Assembly (NCBI GenBank): GCA_026913215.1
Contig: JAPTYK010000001.1
Location: forward strand, 5,766,001 to 5,830,000
Reading direction: 5' to 3'
Length of the DNA: 64,000 nt
From: Streptomyces diastatochromogenes
GTDB lineage: Bacteria; Actinomycetota; Actinomycetes; Streptomycetales; Streptomycetaceae
Part shown: positions 1 to 8,930 of the stretch, piece after piece
Layout of the letters: every line of letters begins with the position of its first letter
Numbering within the stretch: the first letter of the stretch is position 1
Translations under genes and position numbers: made by a program
The notes under the pieces: model-generated
The model's input: only the letters and a program-made list of their open reading frames with translations
The model's database searches: none
What the model was told of the DNA's origin: nothing

Positions 1-1
1 C

Positions 2-1024
2 ATCGTCAAGGACGACGCCCTGGAGGGGCTCACGGCCGTCGTGACGGTCCGCCTCGCCGAGCCGCAGTTCGAGGGGCAGACCAAGGAGATCCTCGGCACC
101 TCCGCCGCCCGCCGGATCGTGGCGAACGTGGTGGCGAAGGAGCTCAAGGCCTTCCTCACCTCCACCAAGCGGGACGACAAGGCACAGGCCCGCGCCGTCC
201 TCGAGAAGGCCGTCGCCGCGGCGCGAACCCGGATCGCGGCCCGCCAGCACAAGGAGGCGCAGCGGAGGAAGACCGCGCTGGAGTCCTCCTCGCTGCCGGC
301 CAAGCTCGCGGACTGCCGCAGCGACGACGTGGAGCGCAGCGAGCTCTTCATCGTCGAGGGAGACTCCGCCCTCGGTACGGCGAAGCTCGCCCGGAACAGC
401 GAGTTCCAGGCGCTCCTGCCGATCCGAGGCAAGATCCTCAACGTCCAGAAGTCGTCCGTCTCGGACATGCTCAAGAACGCCGAGTGCGGCGCGATCATCC
501 AGGTCATAGGAGCGGGCTCGGGCCGCACCTTCGACATCGACGCCGCCCGCTACGGGAAGATCGTCCTCCTGGTCGACGCCGACGTCGACGGCGCCCACAT
601 CCGCTGCCTGCTGCTGACGCTCTTCCAGCGGTACATGCGGCCCATGGTCGAGGCCGGGCGGGTCTTCGCCGCGGTGCCGCCGCTGCACCGGATCGAGCTC
701 GTCCAGCCCAAGAAGGGGCAGGACAAGTACGTCTACACGTACTCCGACAACGAGCTGCGGCAGACCCTCCTGGAGTTCCAGCGCAAGGGGGTCCGCTACA
801 AGGACGCCATCCAGCGCTACAAGGGCCTCGGCGAGATGGACGCCGACCAGCTCGCGGAGACCACGATGGACCCGCGCCACCGCACCCTGCGCCGGATCAA
901 CATCGGCGACCTGGACGCGGCGGAGCAGGTCTTCGACCTCCTCATGGGCAACGATGTGGCGCCCCGCAAGGAGTTCATCACCGGATCGGCGGCCACCCTC
1001 GACCGCTCGCGCATCGACGCCTGA
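2..1024 (+). CDS. parE: DNA topoisomerase IV subunit B, C-terminal part (partial)
   Basis: C-terminal 340 residues of a type IIA topoisomerase ATPase/TOPRIM subunit; the open frame enters from the left edge, so the N-terminal GHKL ATPase is missing. The TOPRIM motifs are visible: IVEGDSALG near nt 350-375 and the metal-binding DADVDGAHI near nt 574-600. The conserved RYKGLGEMD block is near nt 820-840 and a typical GyrB/ParE tail follows. With ParC it would relax and decatenate DNA in the cytoplasm. I favour ParE over GyrB because a ParC-like A subunit lies 8 kb downstream, as in other Streptomyces, whose gyrBA pair sits near oriC. The frame is intact and a terminator follows directly. Confidence 0.9.
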   Translation: MVKDDALEGLTAVVTVRLAEPQFEGQTKEILGTSAARRIVANVVAKELKAFLTSTKRDDKAQARAVLEKAVAAARTRIAARQHKEAQRRKTALESSSLPAKLADCRSDDVERSELFIVEGDSALGTAKLARNSEFQALLPIRGKILNVQKSSVSDMLKNAECGAIIQVIGAGSGRTFDIDAARYGKIVLLVDADVDGAHIRCLLLTLFQRYMRPMVEAGRVFAAVPPLHRIELVQPKKGQDKYVYTYSDNELRQTLLEFQRKGVRYKDAIQRYKGLGEMDADQLAETTMDPRHRTLRRINIGDLDAAEQVFDLLMGNDVAPRKEFITGSAATLDRSRIDA

Positions 1025-1033
1025 CGGACTCCA

Positions 1034-1066
1034 CCCGTGGGTGGAGCCACACGCTCCACCCACGGG
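1034..1066 (+). terminator. Rho-independent-type terminator after parE
   Basis: Perfect 13-bp inverted repeat: CCCGTGGGTGGAG (1034-1046) and its complement (1054-1066) with a 7-nt loop, starting 10 nt after the parE stop. No U-tract, as is usual in Streptomyces. Confidence 0.8.
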
Positions 1067-1121
1067 CCGATCACGCGATCGCCCACTCTCCGTAACATCG
1101 AAGTGTCGGAGGGGGACGGAC

Positions 1122-2387
1122 ATGAGCGAGAAGCGCTACCGAGGCATCACGAGGACGAAGACACCGGCGAGGCCGGATTCGGAGTCGCAGTCGGCAAGGA
1201 CGGGGAGCGCGGCGGCGCGCGGGTCCTCCTGGGGGTCCTGGCCCTCGAGGGAGGCGCTCACCCGCGTCGGTGTGCCCCGGGGGCGGATCGTCCTCGACCA
1301 CACCATGATCGCGGCCCTGAGCGTCCTGGTGGTGACCGGCTGCTACATCTCGGGAGCGTTCGACGGCTGGTACGCACCCTTGCCTCCGCTGGGGTTCGGG
1401 CTCTGCGTGGCGGCGGCGCTGCGGTATCACCACACGACCCTCGACCATCGTCTGGCGGCCTCGCTGGGAATGCTCGCGGTGATCACGCTCTGCGGCCTGG
1501 GGGCCTACGCGGCGGGTGCCCCGACGCCCGCGACGGTGATCTGGATCGTCGTCTCGGTCATGGCGATGGAGCGGCTGCCGCTGCCCGTGGGGCTGGCCAC
1601 CGTGGCGGTTCTCGTGGCCGGGTTTGTGGAGGCCGACGAGACAGGGATCCTGGGGGCAGGCGTCACGACGGCGGCCGTCCTGCTCGCCGGCTACTCCCTC
1701 CGGCTGGACGCCGAGGCGCGAGGGGCCGGGTTCCAACTGCTCGCCCAGGAAAGGCTCGCCCGGGAGGCGGAGGCCGCCTCGGCGGCGCTCGCCGAGCGTG
1801 CCAGGATCGCGAGGGAGATACATGACGTGCTCGCCCACAGCCTCTCCGCGCAGATGGTGCACCTGGAGGTCGCACGGCTCCAGGTCGAGGCCGGGGCGGA
1901 CCGCGGGGAGATCCTCAAGCTCGTGACCTCGGCCCGTTCCATGGCTAGGGAGGGCCTCGCCGAGACCCGCCACGCGCTCTCGGCCCTGCGGGGGGACATG
2001 GTGCCGGTCGAGGACTATCTGCGGGAGCTGGCCCGGGAGGGCCGAGCCGAGGTCGACGTCACCGGCGAGAGACGGGACCTGCCCGCCGAGGCCTCGCAGG
2101 CGGTGCGTCGGGTCGCGCAGGAAGCCCTCACCAATGTCCGCAAGCACGCCCCGGGAGCCCGGACCAGGATCCGGTTCGCCTACGGGACGGACGAGGTCTC
2201 CCTGGAGATACGTGACTCAGGACCGCCCCGGACGGACGAGGACGCGCGGGTGGGGGAGGAGCTCAAGTCCTCCGGCTCCGGGTACGGGCTGCGCGGGATG
2301 AGAGAGCGTGCCGAACTGCTCGGCGGCAGTCTGGACGCGGGTCCCGAGGGAGTCGGGTTCGCGGTGCGGCTGCGGGTGCCGGCGTGA
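1122..2387 (+). CDS. Sensor histidine kinase, NarL/DegS (HisKA_3) class
   Basis: 421-residue membrane histidine kinase. Roughly five hydrophobic segments span residues 58-195, followed by a coiled linker and a HisKA_3 dimerisation domain with the phospho-acceptor in REIHDVLAHSLS (His234). A C-terminal HATPase_c domain follows, with an N-box (ALTNVRKHAPG) and a G-box (GSGYGLRGMRERAELLGG). The ATG at 1122 is chosen because GGAGG lies 8-12 nt upstream; the longer open frame upstream crosses the parE terminator. The stop overlaps the start of the response regulator by 4 nt (GTGA), so the two are co-translated. The input signal cannot be read from the sequence. Confidence 0.88.
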   Translation: MSEKRYRGITRTKTPARPDSESQSARTGSAAARGSSWGSWPSREALTRVGVPRGRIVLDHTMIAALSVLVVTGCYISGAFDGWYAPLPPLGFGLCVAAALRYHHTTLDHRLAASLGMLAVITLCGLGAYAAGAPTPATVIWIVVSVMAMERLPLPVGLATVAVLVAGFVEADETGILGAGVTTAAVLLAGYSLRLDAEARGAGFQLLAQERLAREAEAASAALAERARIAREIHDVLAHSLSAQMVHLEVARLQVEAGADRGEILKLVTSARSMAREGLAETRHALSALRGDMVPVEDYLRELAREGRAEVDVTGERRDLPAEASQAVRRVAQEALTNVRKHAPGARTRIRFAYGTDEVSLEIRDSGPPRTDEDARVGEELKSSGSGYGLRGMRERAELLGGSLDAGPEGVGFAVRLRVPA

Positions 2388-3185
2388 GCGCCCCGGACGG
2401 CGACCGTGTCGCGCGGGTCGTCGTCGCCGACGACCAGGCCGTCGTGCGTGAGGGGATCGTGATGCTGCTCGGCCTGCTTCCCGGTATCGAGGTCGTCGGG
2501 TCGGCCCGGGACGGGGAGGAGGCGGTCGCGCTCACCGCCGAGCTCGGTCCCGACGTCGTACTGATGGATCTGCGGATGCCCCGCTGCGACGGTGTCGAGG
2601 CCACCCGCCGGATCCGCGACCGGCACCCCGGCACGGAGGTCGTCGTGCTCACCACCTACGCCGACGACGATTCGCTGTTCCCGGCGTTGCGGGCCGGGGC
2701 GCGTGGTTACCTCACCAAGGACGCCGGCGGGGAGGAGATCGAGCGGGCCGTGCGGGACGTGATCGACGGGCGGGCGGGACTCTCCCTCCGTGCAGCGGAG
2801 GCTCCTTGAGCGACTGATCGACCGGGAGGCCCGGGACCACGGAGAGCACCGGGACCATCGAGACCACCGAGACCGCCAAGACGATCGGTTCGATCGGTCG
2901 GGGTCCGGGGGCGGTGGTGAGGGCGGGGTGCTGTCAGGAGGTCGGGGCGTTTCCTCCGGGCCGTATGGCGACGGGCTGACGGAGCGGGAGACGGAGGTGC
3001 TCGTGCTGGTGGCGGACGGGTTGTCCAACGCGGAGATCGCCAGGAAGCTACGGATTTCCACGGCCACGGTGAAGACCCACATCAACAATCTCTTCGCCAA
3101 GACCGGAGTGCGGGACCGGGCTCAGGCCGTGCGGTACGCATATCAGCACGGTCTGGTCAGCGCACCTGGGAAAAGAGTCACCTAA
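2384..3185 (+). CDS. NarL/LuxR-family response regulator (frameshifted in this sequence)
   Basis: Partner of the upstream kinase, repaired length about 267 residues. The receiver has the acidic pair DD near residue 11, phospho-acceptor Asp62 in VVLMDLRMPR, the T of VVLTTYA and the K of YLTKDAG. A C-terminal LuxR helix-turn-helix (LTERETEVLVLVADGLSNAEIARKL, in two stretches) binds DNA. The frame breaks between the linker residues GLS and VQRRLLE at about 2783-2789. Restoring two C's in the CCC run there joins receiver and HTH exactly as in the family. The linker (2830-2980) is unusually long, Arg/Asp- and Gly-rich. Start GTG at 2384 overlaps the kinase stop. Confidence 0.82.
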
Positions 3186-3283
3186 TGGGGTGAAGTGAGG
3201 GAGGAGAAGAGTCCGGGATGTTCCCGCTCTGTCCATCCTTGGACTTGCGGCCGAAACGGTTCGCTGACAAGGAGAGTTGGCCG

Positions 3284-3769
3284 GTGGAGCAGGTGGACAA
3301 GCAGGAGGGGCGCGACGCTTCGGCGATGGTGGTCGATGACCCCTGGTACGACGCGACGGCCTCTGGTTGGGGCGAGCAGACGGCGGCGGGGGCGCCCGGA
3401 GACGGCCGGCCCGGTGTGGTGCCGAGGCAGCGGGTCCACGACGCGGCGGAGATCTATCTGGAAGTCCAGCGGAGCCCCGCCTTCCAGGAAGTGCGCCGCC
3501 GCTACCGCCGGTTCGTCTTCCCCGCCTCCCTGGCGTTCCTCCTGTGGTACCTCGCCTATGTGGTGGCGGCGACCGCCGCTCCGGGGCTGATGGCCCGGCC
3601 GGTGGCCGGAGCGGTGAACGTGGCGATGGTCGCGGGGCTCGGGCAGTTCCTCACCACCTTCCTGCTGACCTGGGCGTACGCGCGCCACGCGCGGCTGCGC
3701 AGGGACCGGGCGGCGCTGGAACTGCGCTGGGACACGCAGGAGATGACCCGAGGGATGGTGCAGTCGTGA
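3284..3769 (+). CDS. DUF485 membrane protein, partner of the downstream symporter
   Basis: 161-residue inner-membrane protein with two transmembrane helices (about residues 82-105 and 115-138) joined by a short loop and followed by a basic tail, the layout of DUF485 (YjcH-like). In E. coli and actinomycetes DUF485 genes sit directly before ActP-type acetate permeases, as here: its TGA overlaps the GTG of the symporter by 4 nt. GTG 3284 is chosen because AAGGAG lies at 3269-3274; an ATG at 3218 would add 22 residues without a good ribosome site. Its molecular role is not established. Confidence 0.8.
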   Translation: MEQVDKQEGRDASAMVVDDPWYDATASGWGEQTAAGAPGDGRPGVVPRQRVHDAAEIYLEVQRSPAFQEVRRRYRRFVFPASLAFLLWYLAYVVAATAAPGLMARPVAGAVNVAMVAGLGQFLTTFLLTWAYARHARLRRDRAALELRWDTQEMTRGMVQS

Positions 3770-5355
3770 CCGGAGACCACCAGACCCTGGCGCTCGTGCT
3801 GTTCAGCGTGTTCGTCGCCGTGACCCTGGCGATCACCACCTGGGTGAGCCGGCACCGTCACGGCTCGGCGGAGGAGTTCTACGCGGGGGGACGGCTGTTC
3901 TCGCCCCTGGAGAACGGCTTCGCGATCGCCGGGGACTACATGTCGGCGGCCTCGTTCCTCGGCATCTCCGGGCTGATCGCGCTCTACGGCTACGACGGCA
4001 TGCTCTACTCCGTCGGCTTCCTCGTCGCCTGGCTGGTCGTGCTCCTGCTGGTCGCCGAACTGGTCCGCAACTGCGGTCGGTTCACGCTGGCCGACGTCGT
4101 CGCCGCGCGGATGGCGGAGCGGCCGGTGCGGATCGCCGCCGGAACGTCCTCGGTGGCCGTCTCCGTGCTGTACCTCGTGGCCCAGATGGTGGGTGCCGGA
4201 AGCCTGGTGGCGCTGCTGCTCGGCGGTTCCAGCGAGGCGGCGCGCTCGTGGACGGTGATCGGCGTGGGCGCGCTGATGGTGATCTACGTGTCGCTCGGCG
4301 GGATGCGGGCCACCACCTGGATCCAGATCGTCAAGGCGGTCCTGCTCATGGCGGGCACGATCGCGCTCACCGTCCTCGTGCTGCTCCGGTTCCACGGCGA
4401 CGTGAACAGCCTGCTGTCCACCGCGGCCGAACGCAGCGGGCACGGCCTGGGCTTCCTCGCCCCGGGCTGCGCTACGGCGGGGACTGGACGGCCCGCCTCG
4501 ACTTCATCAGCCTCGGCATCGCCCTCGTCCTGGGCACCGCCGGACTGCCGCACATCCTGTCGCGCTTCTACACCGTGCCGACCGCCCGCGCCGCCCGGCG
4601 CTCCGTCGTCTGGTCCATCGGGCTCATCGGCAGCTTCTACCTGATGACCATCGTGCTCGGCTTCGGCGCGGCCGCGCTGATCGGCCCCGAGGAGGTGCGC
4701 GCCTCCAACGCCTCGGGGAACACCGCCGTGCCGCTGCTCGCCCTCGACCTCGGCGGGGCGCGGGCTCCACCGGCGGCACGGTGCTCTTCGCCGTCGTCGC
4801 CGCCGTCGCCTTCGCGACCATCCTGGCCGTCGTCGCGGGGATCACGCTGGCCTCCTCGGCCTCCGTCGCCCACGACCTGTACACCTCGCTGCGCCGTCGG
4901 AACGCGAGGCAGTACAGCGAGGTGACCGTCGCCCGGGTCGCCGCCGCCGGCATCGGCGCGGCCGCCATCGGTCTCGGGCTGCTCGCCCGCGACCTCAACG
5001 TGGCCTTCCTCGTCGGCCTGGCCTTCGCGGTCGCGGCCTCCGCGAATCTGCCGGTGCTGCTCTACTCGCTGTTCTGGCGGAAGTTCACCACCCGGGGCGC
5101 GGTCTGGGCGGTGTACGGGGCCTGATCCCCGCCGTGCTGCTCGTCCTGGTCTCGCCAGTGGTTTCCGGCAGTCCGGAATCGCTGTTCGCGGGAGTCGACT
5201 TCCACCTCTTCCCGCTGCAGAACCCGGGAGTGGTGTCCATCCCGCTCGGCTTCCTGGCCGGGTGGATCGGTACGGTCACCTCGTCCGAGCCGCCCGACGA
5301 GGCCCGGCACGCGGAGACCGAGGTGCGGGCCCTGACGGGCGCGGGAGCCGTCTGA
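3766..5355 (+). CDS. Sodium:solute symporter (SSS), acetate/ActP type (three frameshifts)
   Basis: Repaired length 530 residues with about 13 membrane helices. The N-terminal part shows SSS features: EEFYAGGRLFSPLENGFAIAGDYMSAASFLG (in two stretches) and SLGGMRATTWIQ. This is the family of Na+/acetate or other monocarboxylate importers. The frame is lost at about 4459 (a C missing in GCCCCGGG), 4757 (G missing in GGCGGGGCG) and 5118 (G missing in TACGGGGCC). Restoring one base at each gives one continuous protein ending at the TGA at 5353. It follows the DUF485 gene and faces the CitA/CitB-like two-component operon, which probably controls it. Confidence 0.85.
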
Positions 5356-5356
5356 C

Positions 5357-5373
5357 CGGCCCGCGCCGGGCCG
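5357..5373. terminator. Short bidirectional hairpin between convergent operons
   Basis: CGGCCCG, 3-nt loop, CGGGCCG lies in the 20-nt gap between the convergent symporter and response-regulator stops, so it could end both transcripts. Confidence 0.5.
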
Positions 5374-5375
5374 CC

Positions 5376-6071
5376 TCAGCCGGAGCCGGTGGACGGTGAG
5401 CTCGTCCAGGCGTACCGGTGCTCGGGGCGGCCCGTCTCCCCGTACCGGAGGGAGAGGCGCACGCGGCCGGTGCGCTCCAGGAGCTTGAGGTAGCGCTGTG
5501 CGGTCTGGCGGCTGACGCCGGCCCGCTCGGCGATCTCCTGAGCGGACAGCGGGCCGTCGGCCGCGAGCAGGACCTGCCGGACCAGTTCGGCGGTGGTGGG
5601 GGAGTGGCCCTTGGGCAGGTCGGGGGTGACGGCCCCCGCCGACAGGGCCCCGAAGATCCGGTCCACCTCGGCCTGCTCCGCCTCGCCGCCGCTCTCCAGG
5701 GTGCGGCGGAGCGTCGCGTACGCCTCCAGCCTGGTGCGGAGCCCGGCGAAGTTGAACGGCTTGACCAGGTACTGGAGTGCGCCGTGCCGCATCGCCGACT
5801 GCACGGTGGCCACGTCGCGGGCCGCCGTCACCATGATCACGTCGCACTGGTGGCCGCGCGCGCGGAGCTCCCGTACCGCCGCGAGGCCGTTCTCGTCGGG
5901 CAGGTAGTGGTCCAGGAGGATCAGGTCCACCGGCTGCCCGTCCAGGACGGCGAGCGCCTCGGCGGTCGAGTGGGCGGTGGCGACGACCCGGAAGCCCGGG
6001 ACCTTGGCGACATAGGCGGCGTTGATCCGCGCGACCAGCACGTCGTCGTCCACCACGAGCACATCGATCAT
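5376..6071 (-). CDS. CitB/DcuR-family response regulator
   Basis: 231 residues, intact. The receiver domain carries DDD at residues 8-10, phospho-acceptor Asp54 in LILLDHYLPDENG, Thr in IMVTAAR and Lys in YLVKPFNF. A linker and a C-terminal helix-turn-helix (residues about 165-215, LSAQEIAERAGVSRQTAQRYL) match the CitB/DctR class that controls carboxylate uptake. It is the second gene of an operon with the kinase upstream; after repair of the kinase frame the start and stop overlap as ATGA. Its position convergent to the acetate-type permease suggests that permease as a target, which is inference. Confidence 0.87.
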   Translation of the reverse strand: MIDVLVVDDDVLVARINAAYVAKVPGFRVVATAHSTAEALAVLDGQPVDLILLDHYLPDENGLAAVRELRARGHQCDVIMVTAARDVATVQSAMRHGALQYLVKPFNFAGLRTRLEAYATLRRTLESGGEAEQAEVDRIFGALSAGAVTPDLPKGHSPTTAELVRQVLLAADGPLSAQEIAERAGVSRQTAQRYLKLLERTGRVRLSLRYGETGRPEHRYAWTSSPSTGSG

Positions 6072-7715
6072 CGCGTCTCCTCGGGGACTCCGGATCGGTC
6101 AGGGCGTCCGGGAGGACGACCGTGAACACGGCGCCGCCCTCGGCACCGCCGGACACCCGGCCGTGCCGCCCCGCCGCTCGGCGAGCCGGCGCACCAGGGC
6201 GAGGCCGAGCCCGCGCTTGCCGTGGGACGGGAGTTCCTTCGTCGTCCAGCCCTCGGTGAAGATCAGCTCGCGGCGGTCCTCCGGGACGCCCGGGCCGCTG
6301 TCCGAGACCCGCAGCACCACCGTACGGCCCTCGGCGCGGAAGGAGACCTCGATGCCGGCGCCGGGGGTTCCGGCGACGGCGTCCAGGGCGTTGTCGACCA
6401 GGTTGCCGACGACGGTGACCAGCTCGCGCGGGTCGACGAGCCGGTCCGGCAGCAGGGAGCCGGGCGCGAGGCGCAGCGAGACGCCGCGCTCGGCGGCGAC
6501 GGTCGCCTTCCCGACCAGGAGCGCGGCGAGGAGCGGGTCGTGGACCTTCTCCGTGACCTGCTCGGCGGTGGCCCGGTGCACGCCGACGACCTCCGTGACG
6601 AACTCGACCGCCTCCTCGTGCATCTCCAGCTCCAGCAGCCCCAGGAGGGTGTGCAGCCGGTTGGCGTGCTCGTGGTCCTGGGCGCGGAGCGCGTCGATCA
6701 GGCCCCGGGTGGAGTCGAGCTCGCGGCCGAGGCGTTCCAGCTCGGTGCGGTCGCGGAGGGTCGCCACGGCGCCTCCGTCGTCCGTGGGCATCCGGTTGGC
6801 GATCAGCACCCGGTGTCCCCGGACGGTGAGGAGGTCCTCGCCGGTGACCCGGCCCGCGAGGACGTCGGCGGTACGGCCCCCGCCGAGGACCTCGTCGAGC
6901 GGTCGGCCCTTCGCCTCGGGGCCGAGGCCGAGGAGCCGCTGCGCCTCGTCGTTCATGAGCCGTACGGAGCCGTTGCGGTCGAGGGCGACGACGCCCTCCC
7001 GGATGCCGTGCAGCATGGCCTCGCGTTCGGCGAGCAGCGCGGAGATGTCGGAGAAGGCCAGGTCGTGCGTCTGCCGCTGGAGCCGCCGCGAGATCAGGTA
7101 CGCGGCGAGGGCGCCGGCCGCGAGCGCGCCGCCCGCGTAGGCGAGGAGGCCGGGGATGGCGGCGAGGAGCCGGTCGCGGACGCTGTCGTACTCGATGCCG
7201 ACGGAGACCGCGCCGACGATCCGGCCGTCGGCGTCCCGCAGCGGCACCTTGCCGCGTGCCGAGCGGCCCAGGGTGCCGCTGTCGATCTCCATGACCTCGT
7301 GCCCGGCGAGGACCGTGCTCGGGTCGGTGGAGACCAGCCGGCCGATCTGGGCGGGATCGGTGTGCGACCAGCGCACCCCGCGCGTGTCCATGACCACGAC
7401 GTACTCGGCGCCCGTGGAGGTCCTGATCCGCTCGGCCTCCGTCTGCACCGGGCCCCGCGCGGACGGCGGGCTGCCGGTGAGGTCGGCGGCGAGCCGGGGC
7501 GAGGCGGTGGTCCCGGCGATGGCCAGGGCCCGCCGCATGGCCTGGTCGTCGAGCTGGGCGCTCAGCGGGGCGAGGAAGAGGCCGGTGGCGAGGACGGTCA
7601 CCCCGGTCGCGATGGCCAGCTGCATCAGCAGGACCTGCGAGAACACCCGCTGCGGCCACCCCAGCCGGCGACGGCGCGCGCGAGTGCGCGGGGGGCTGCT
7701 CTGTGCGGGGCTCAT
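6068..7715 (-). CDS. CitA/DcuS-family sensor histidine kinase (two frameshifts near 3' end)
   Basis: Repaired length 549 residues. N-terminal membrane helix (about 28-50), an extracytoplasmic PAS-like sensor domain including AEYVVVMDTRGVRWSHTDP, and a second helix (about 200-222). A cytoplasmic PAS domain follows (VVALDRNGSVRLMNDEAQRLL), then the H-box DHEHANRLHTLLGLLEL and a HATPase with NLVDNALDAV and GRGLGLALV-like boxes. This architecture senses external carboxylates in CitA, DcuS and DctS. Frame breaks lie at about 6160 and about 6086 (C lost from a CCCC run). With both restored the protein ends at 6068 overlapping the regulator ATG; unrepaired it stops at 6099. Start ATG 7715. Confidence 0.83.
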
Positions 7716-7877
7716 GCCCGAAAAGGTAAACGGCGGCGTGCCGTGACCGGAAACGGTGTCGGAACGGGCGCCTATTCTGGGGTTTCCACGCCGGGCCCAC
7801 GCCCGTCGGACCACGCCGGGCCCCCGCCCGCCGGACCGGAGGAACCCGTGGGGCCCGAGGAACCGGAGGCACGTCCC
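7716..7877 (+). promoter_or_regulatory. Divergent regulatory region between citA-like kinase and CobW gene
   Basis: 162 nt separate two divergent starts. A -10-like TATTCT sits at 7773-7778 facing the CobW gene. Two ribosome sites follow: GGAGGAA at 7838 before GTG 7848, and GGAGG at 7865 before TTG 7878. I see no clear -35 element. Confidence 0.35.
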
Positions 7878-8930
7878 TTGAGCACGCAGCAGATCCCCGT
7901 CGTCGTCCTGGCCGGGTTTCTCGGGGCCGGGAAGACCACGCTCCTCAACCATCTGCTGCGCAGCGCCCGGGGCACCCGCATCGGAGTCATGGTCAACGAC
8001 TTCGGCGACATCGGCATCGACGCGATGACCGTCGCCGGCCAGGTCGGCTCCACCGTCTCCCTCGGCAACGGCTGCCTGTGCTGCGCCGTCGACGCCGGTG
8101 AGCTCGACGAGTACCTGGAGGTCCTGACCCGGCCCGAGTCCCGGCTCGACGTGATCGTGATCGAGGCGAGCGGCCTCGCGGAGCCGGAGGAACTGGTCCG
8201 CATGGTGCTCGCCAGCGAGAACGAGCGGGTCGTGTACGGAGGGCTGGTGCAGGTCGTCGACGCGGCCGAGTTCGAGACCACCCGGCAGCGGCACCCCGGG
8301 ACCGACCGGCACCTCTCCCTCGCCGACCTCGTCGTCGTCAACAAGGCCGACCGGGTGGCCGCCGACGAGCTGCGGAGCGTACGGGAGACGGTGGCCGGCC
8401 TCGCCGGGCGCGCCGCCGTGGTCGAGGCCTCGCACGGGCGCGTCGATCCGGAGCTGCTCTTCGACCGGGTCGTGCCGGAGGACGAGATCGAGGGCCAGAT
8501 GTCGATCGAGGACATCCTGTACGGCTCCGAGGACGAGGCCCACGCCCATCCGCACGCGGCCTACGAGAGCCTCTCGGTGACGGCGTCGACGCCGCTGCAC
8601 CCGCGCCGCCTGATGGCCTTCCTCGACTCGCGCCCCGAGGGCCTCTACCGGATCAAGGGCTTCGTCGACCTCGGCCCCGCCGACCCGGCCAACCGCTACG
8701 CCGTGCACGCGGTCGGCCGCTTCCTGCGCTTCTACCCGGAGCCCTGGCCCGCCGGGGAGGAACGCCTCACCCAGCTCGTCCTGATCGGCTCCGGCATCGA
8801 CGCGGCCGGACTGCGCAAGGAGCTCGCCTCCTGCGAGCTGAACGGCCCGCAGGACGCCCCCGACGAGCACAGCATGTGGGGCGTCCTGCGGTACGTGCAG
8901 CGGACGGAGGGGGAGCCTGACGAGGCCTAG
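7878..8930 (+). CDS. CobW/COG0523-family GTPase (putative metal chaperone)
   Basis: 350-residue P-loop GTPase. Walker A is GFLGAGKTTLLNHLL (residues about 11-25), the family-defining metal motif GCLCC lies near residue 60, and the guanine-specificity motif NKAD is near residue 155. A His-rich stretch (DEAHAHPHAAYE) and the C-terminal CobW_C domain follow. COG0523 proteins deliver Zn2+, Co2+ or other metals to client enzymes in the cytosol. The client cannot be told here, and no Zur-type box was recognised. TTG 7878 gives the usual N-terminus; GTG 7848 with GGAGGAA is a real alternative adding 10 residues. Its TAG stop overlaps the convergent parC stop within one CTAG. Confidence 0.85.
   Translation: MSTQQIPVVVLAGFLGAGKTTLLNHLLRSARGTRIGVMVNDFGDIGIDAMTVAGQVGSTVSLGNGCLCCAVDAGELDEYLEVLTRPESRLDVIVIEASGLAEPEELVRMVLASENERVVYGGLVQVVDAAEFETTRQRHPGTDRHLSLADLVVVNKADRVAADELRSVRETVAGLAGRAAVVEASHGRVDPELLFDRVVPEDEIEGQMSIEDILYGSEDEAHAHPHAAYESLSVTASTPLHPRRLMAFLDSRPEGLYRIKGFVDLGPADPANRYAVHAVGRFLRFYPEPWPAGEERLTQLVLIGSGIDAAGLRKELASCELNGPQDAPDEHSMWGVLRYVQRTEGEPDEA

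Noticed and set aside
5062..7872. 936-residue minus-strand frame across the CitA/CitB region
   Set aside because: It is a shifted frame of the kinase and regulator; only its middle part matches the kinase end, which is explained by the frameshifts.
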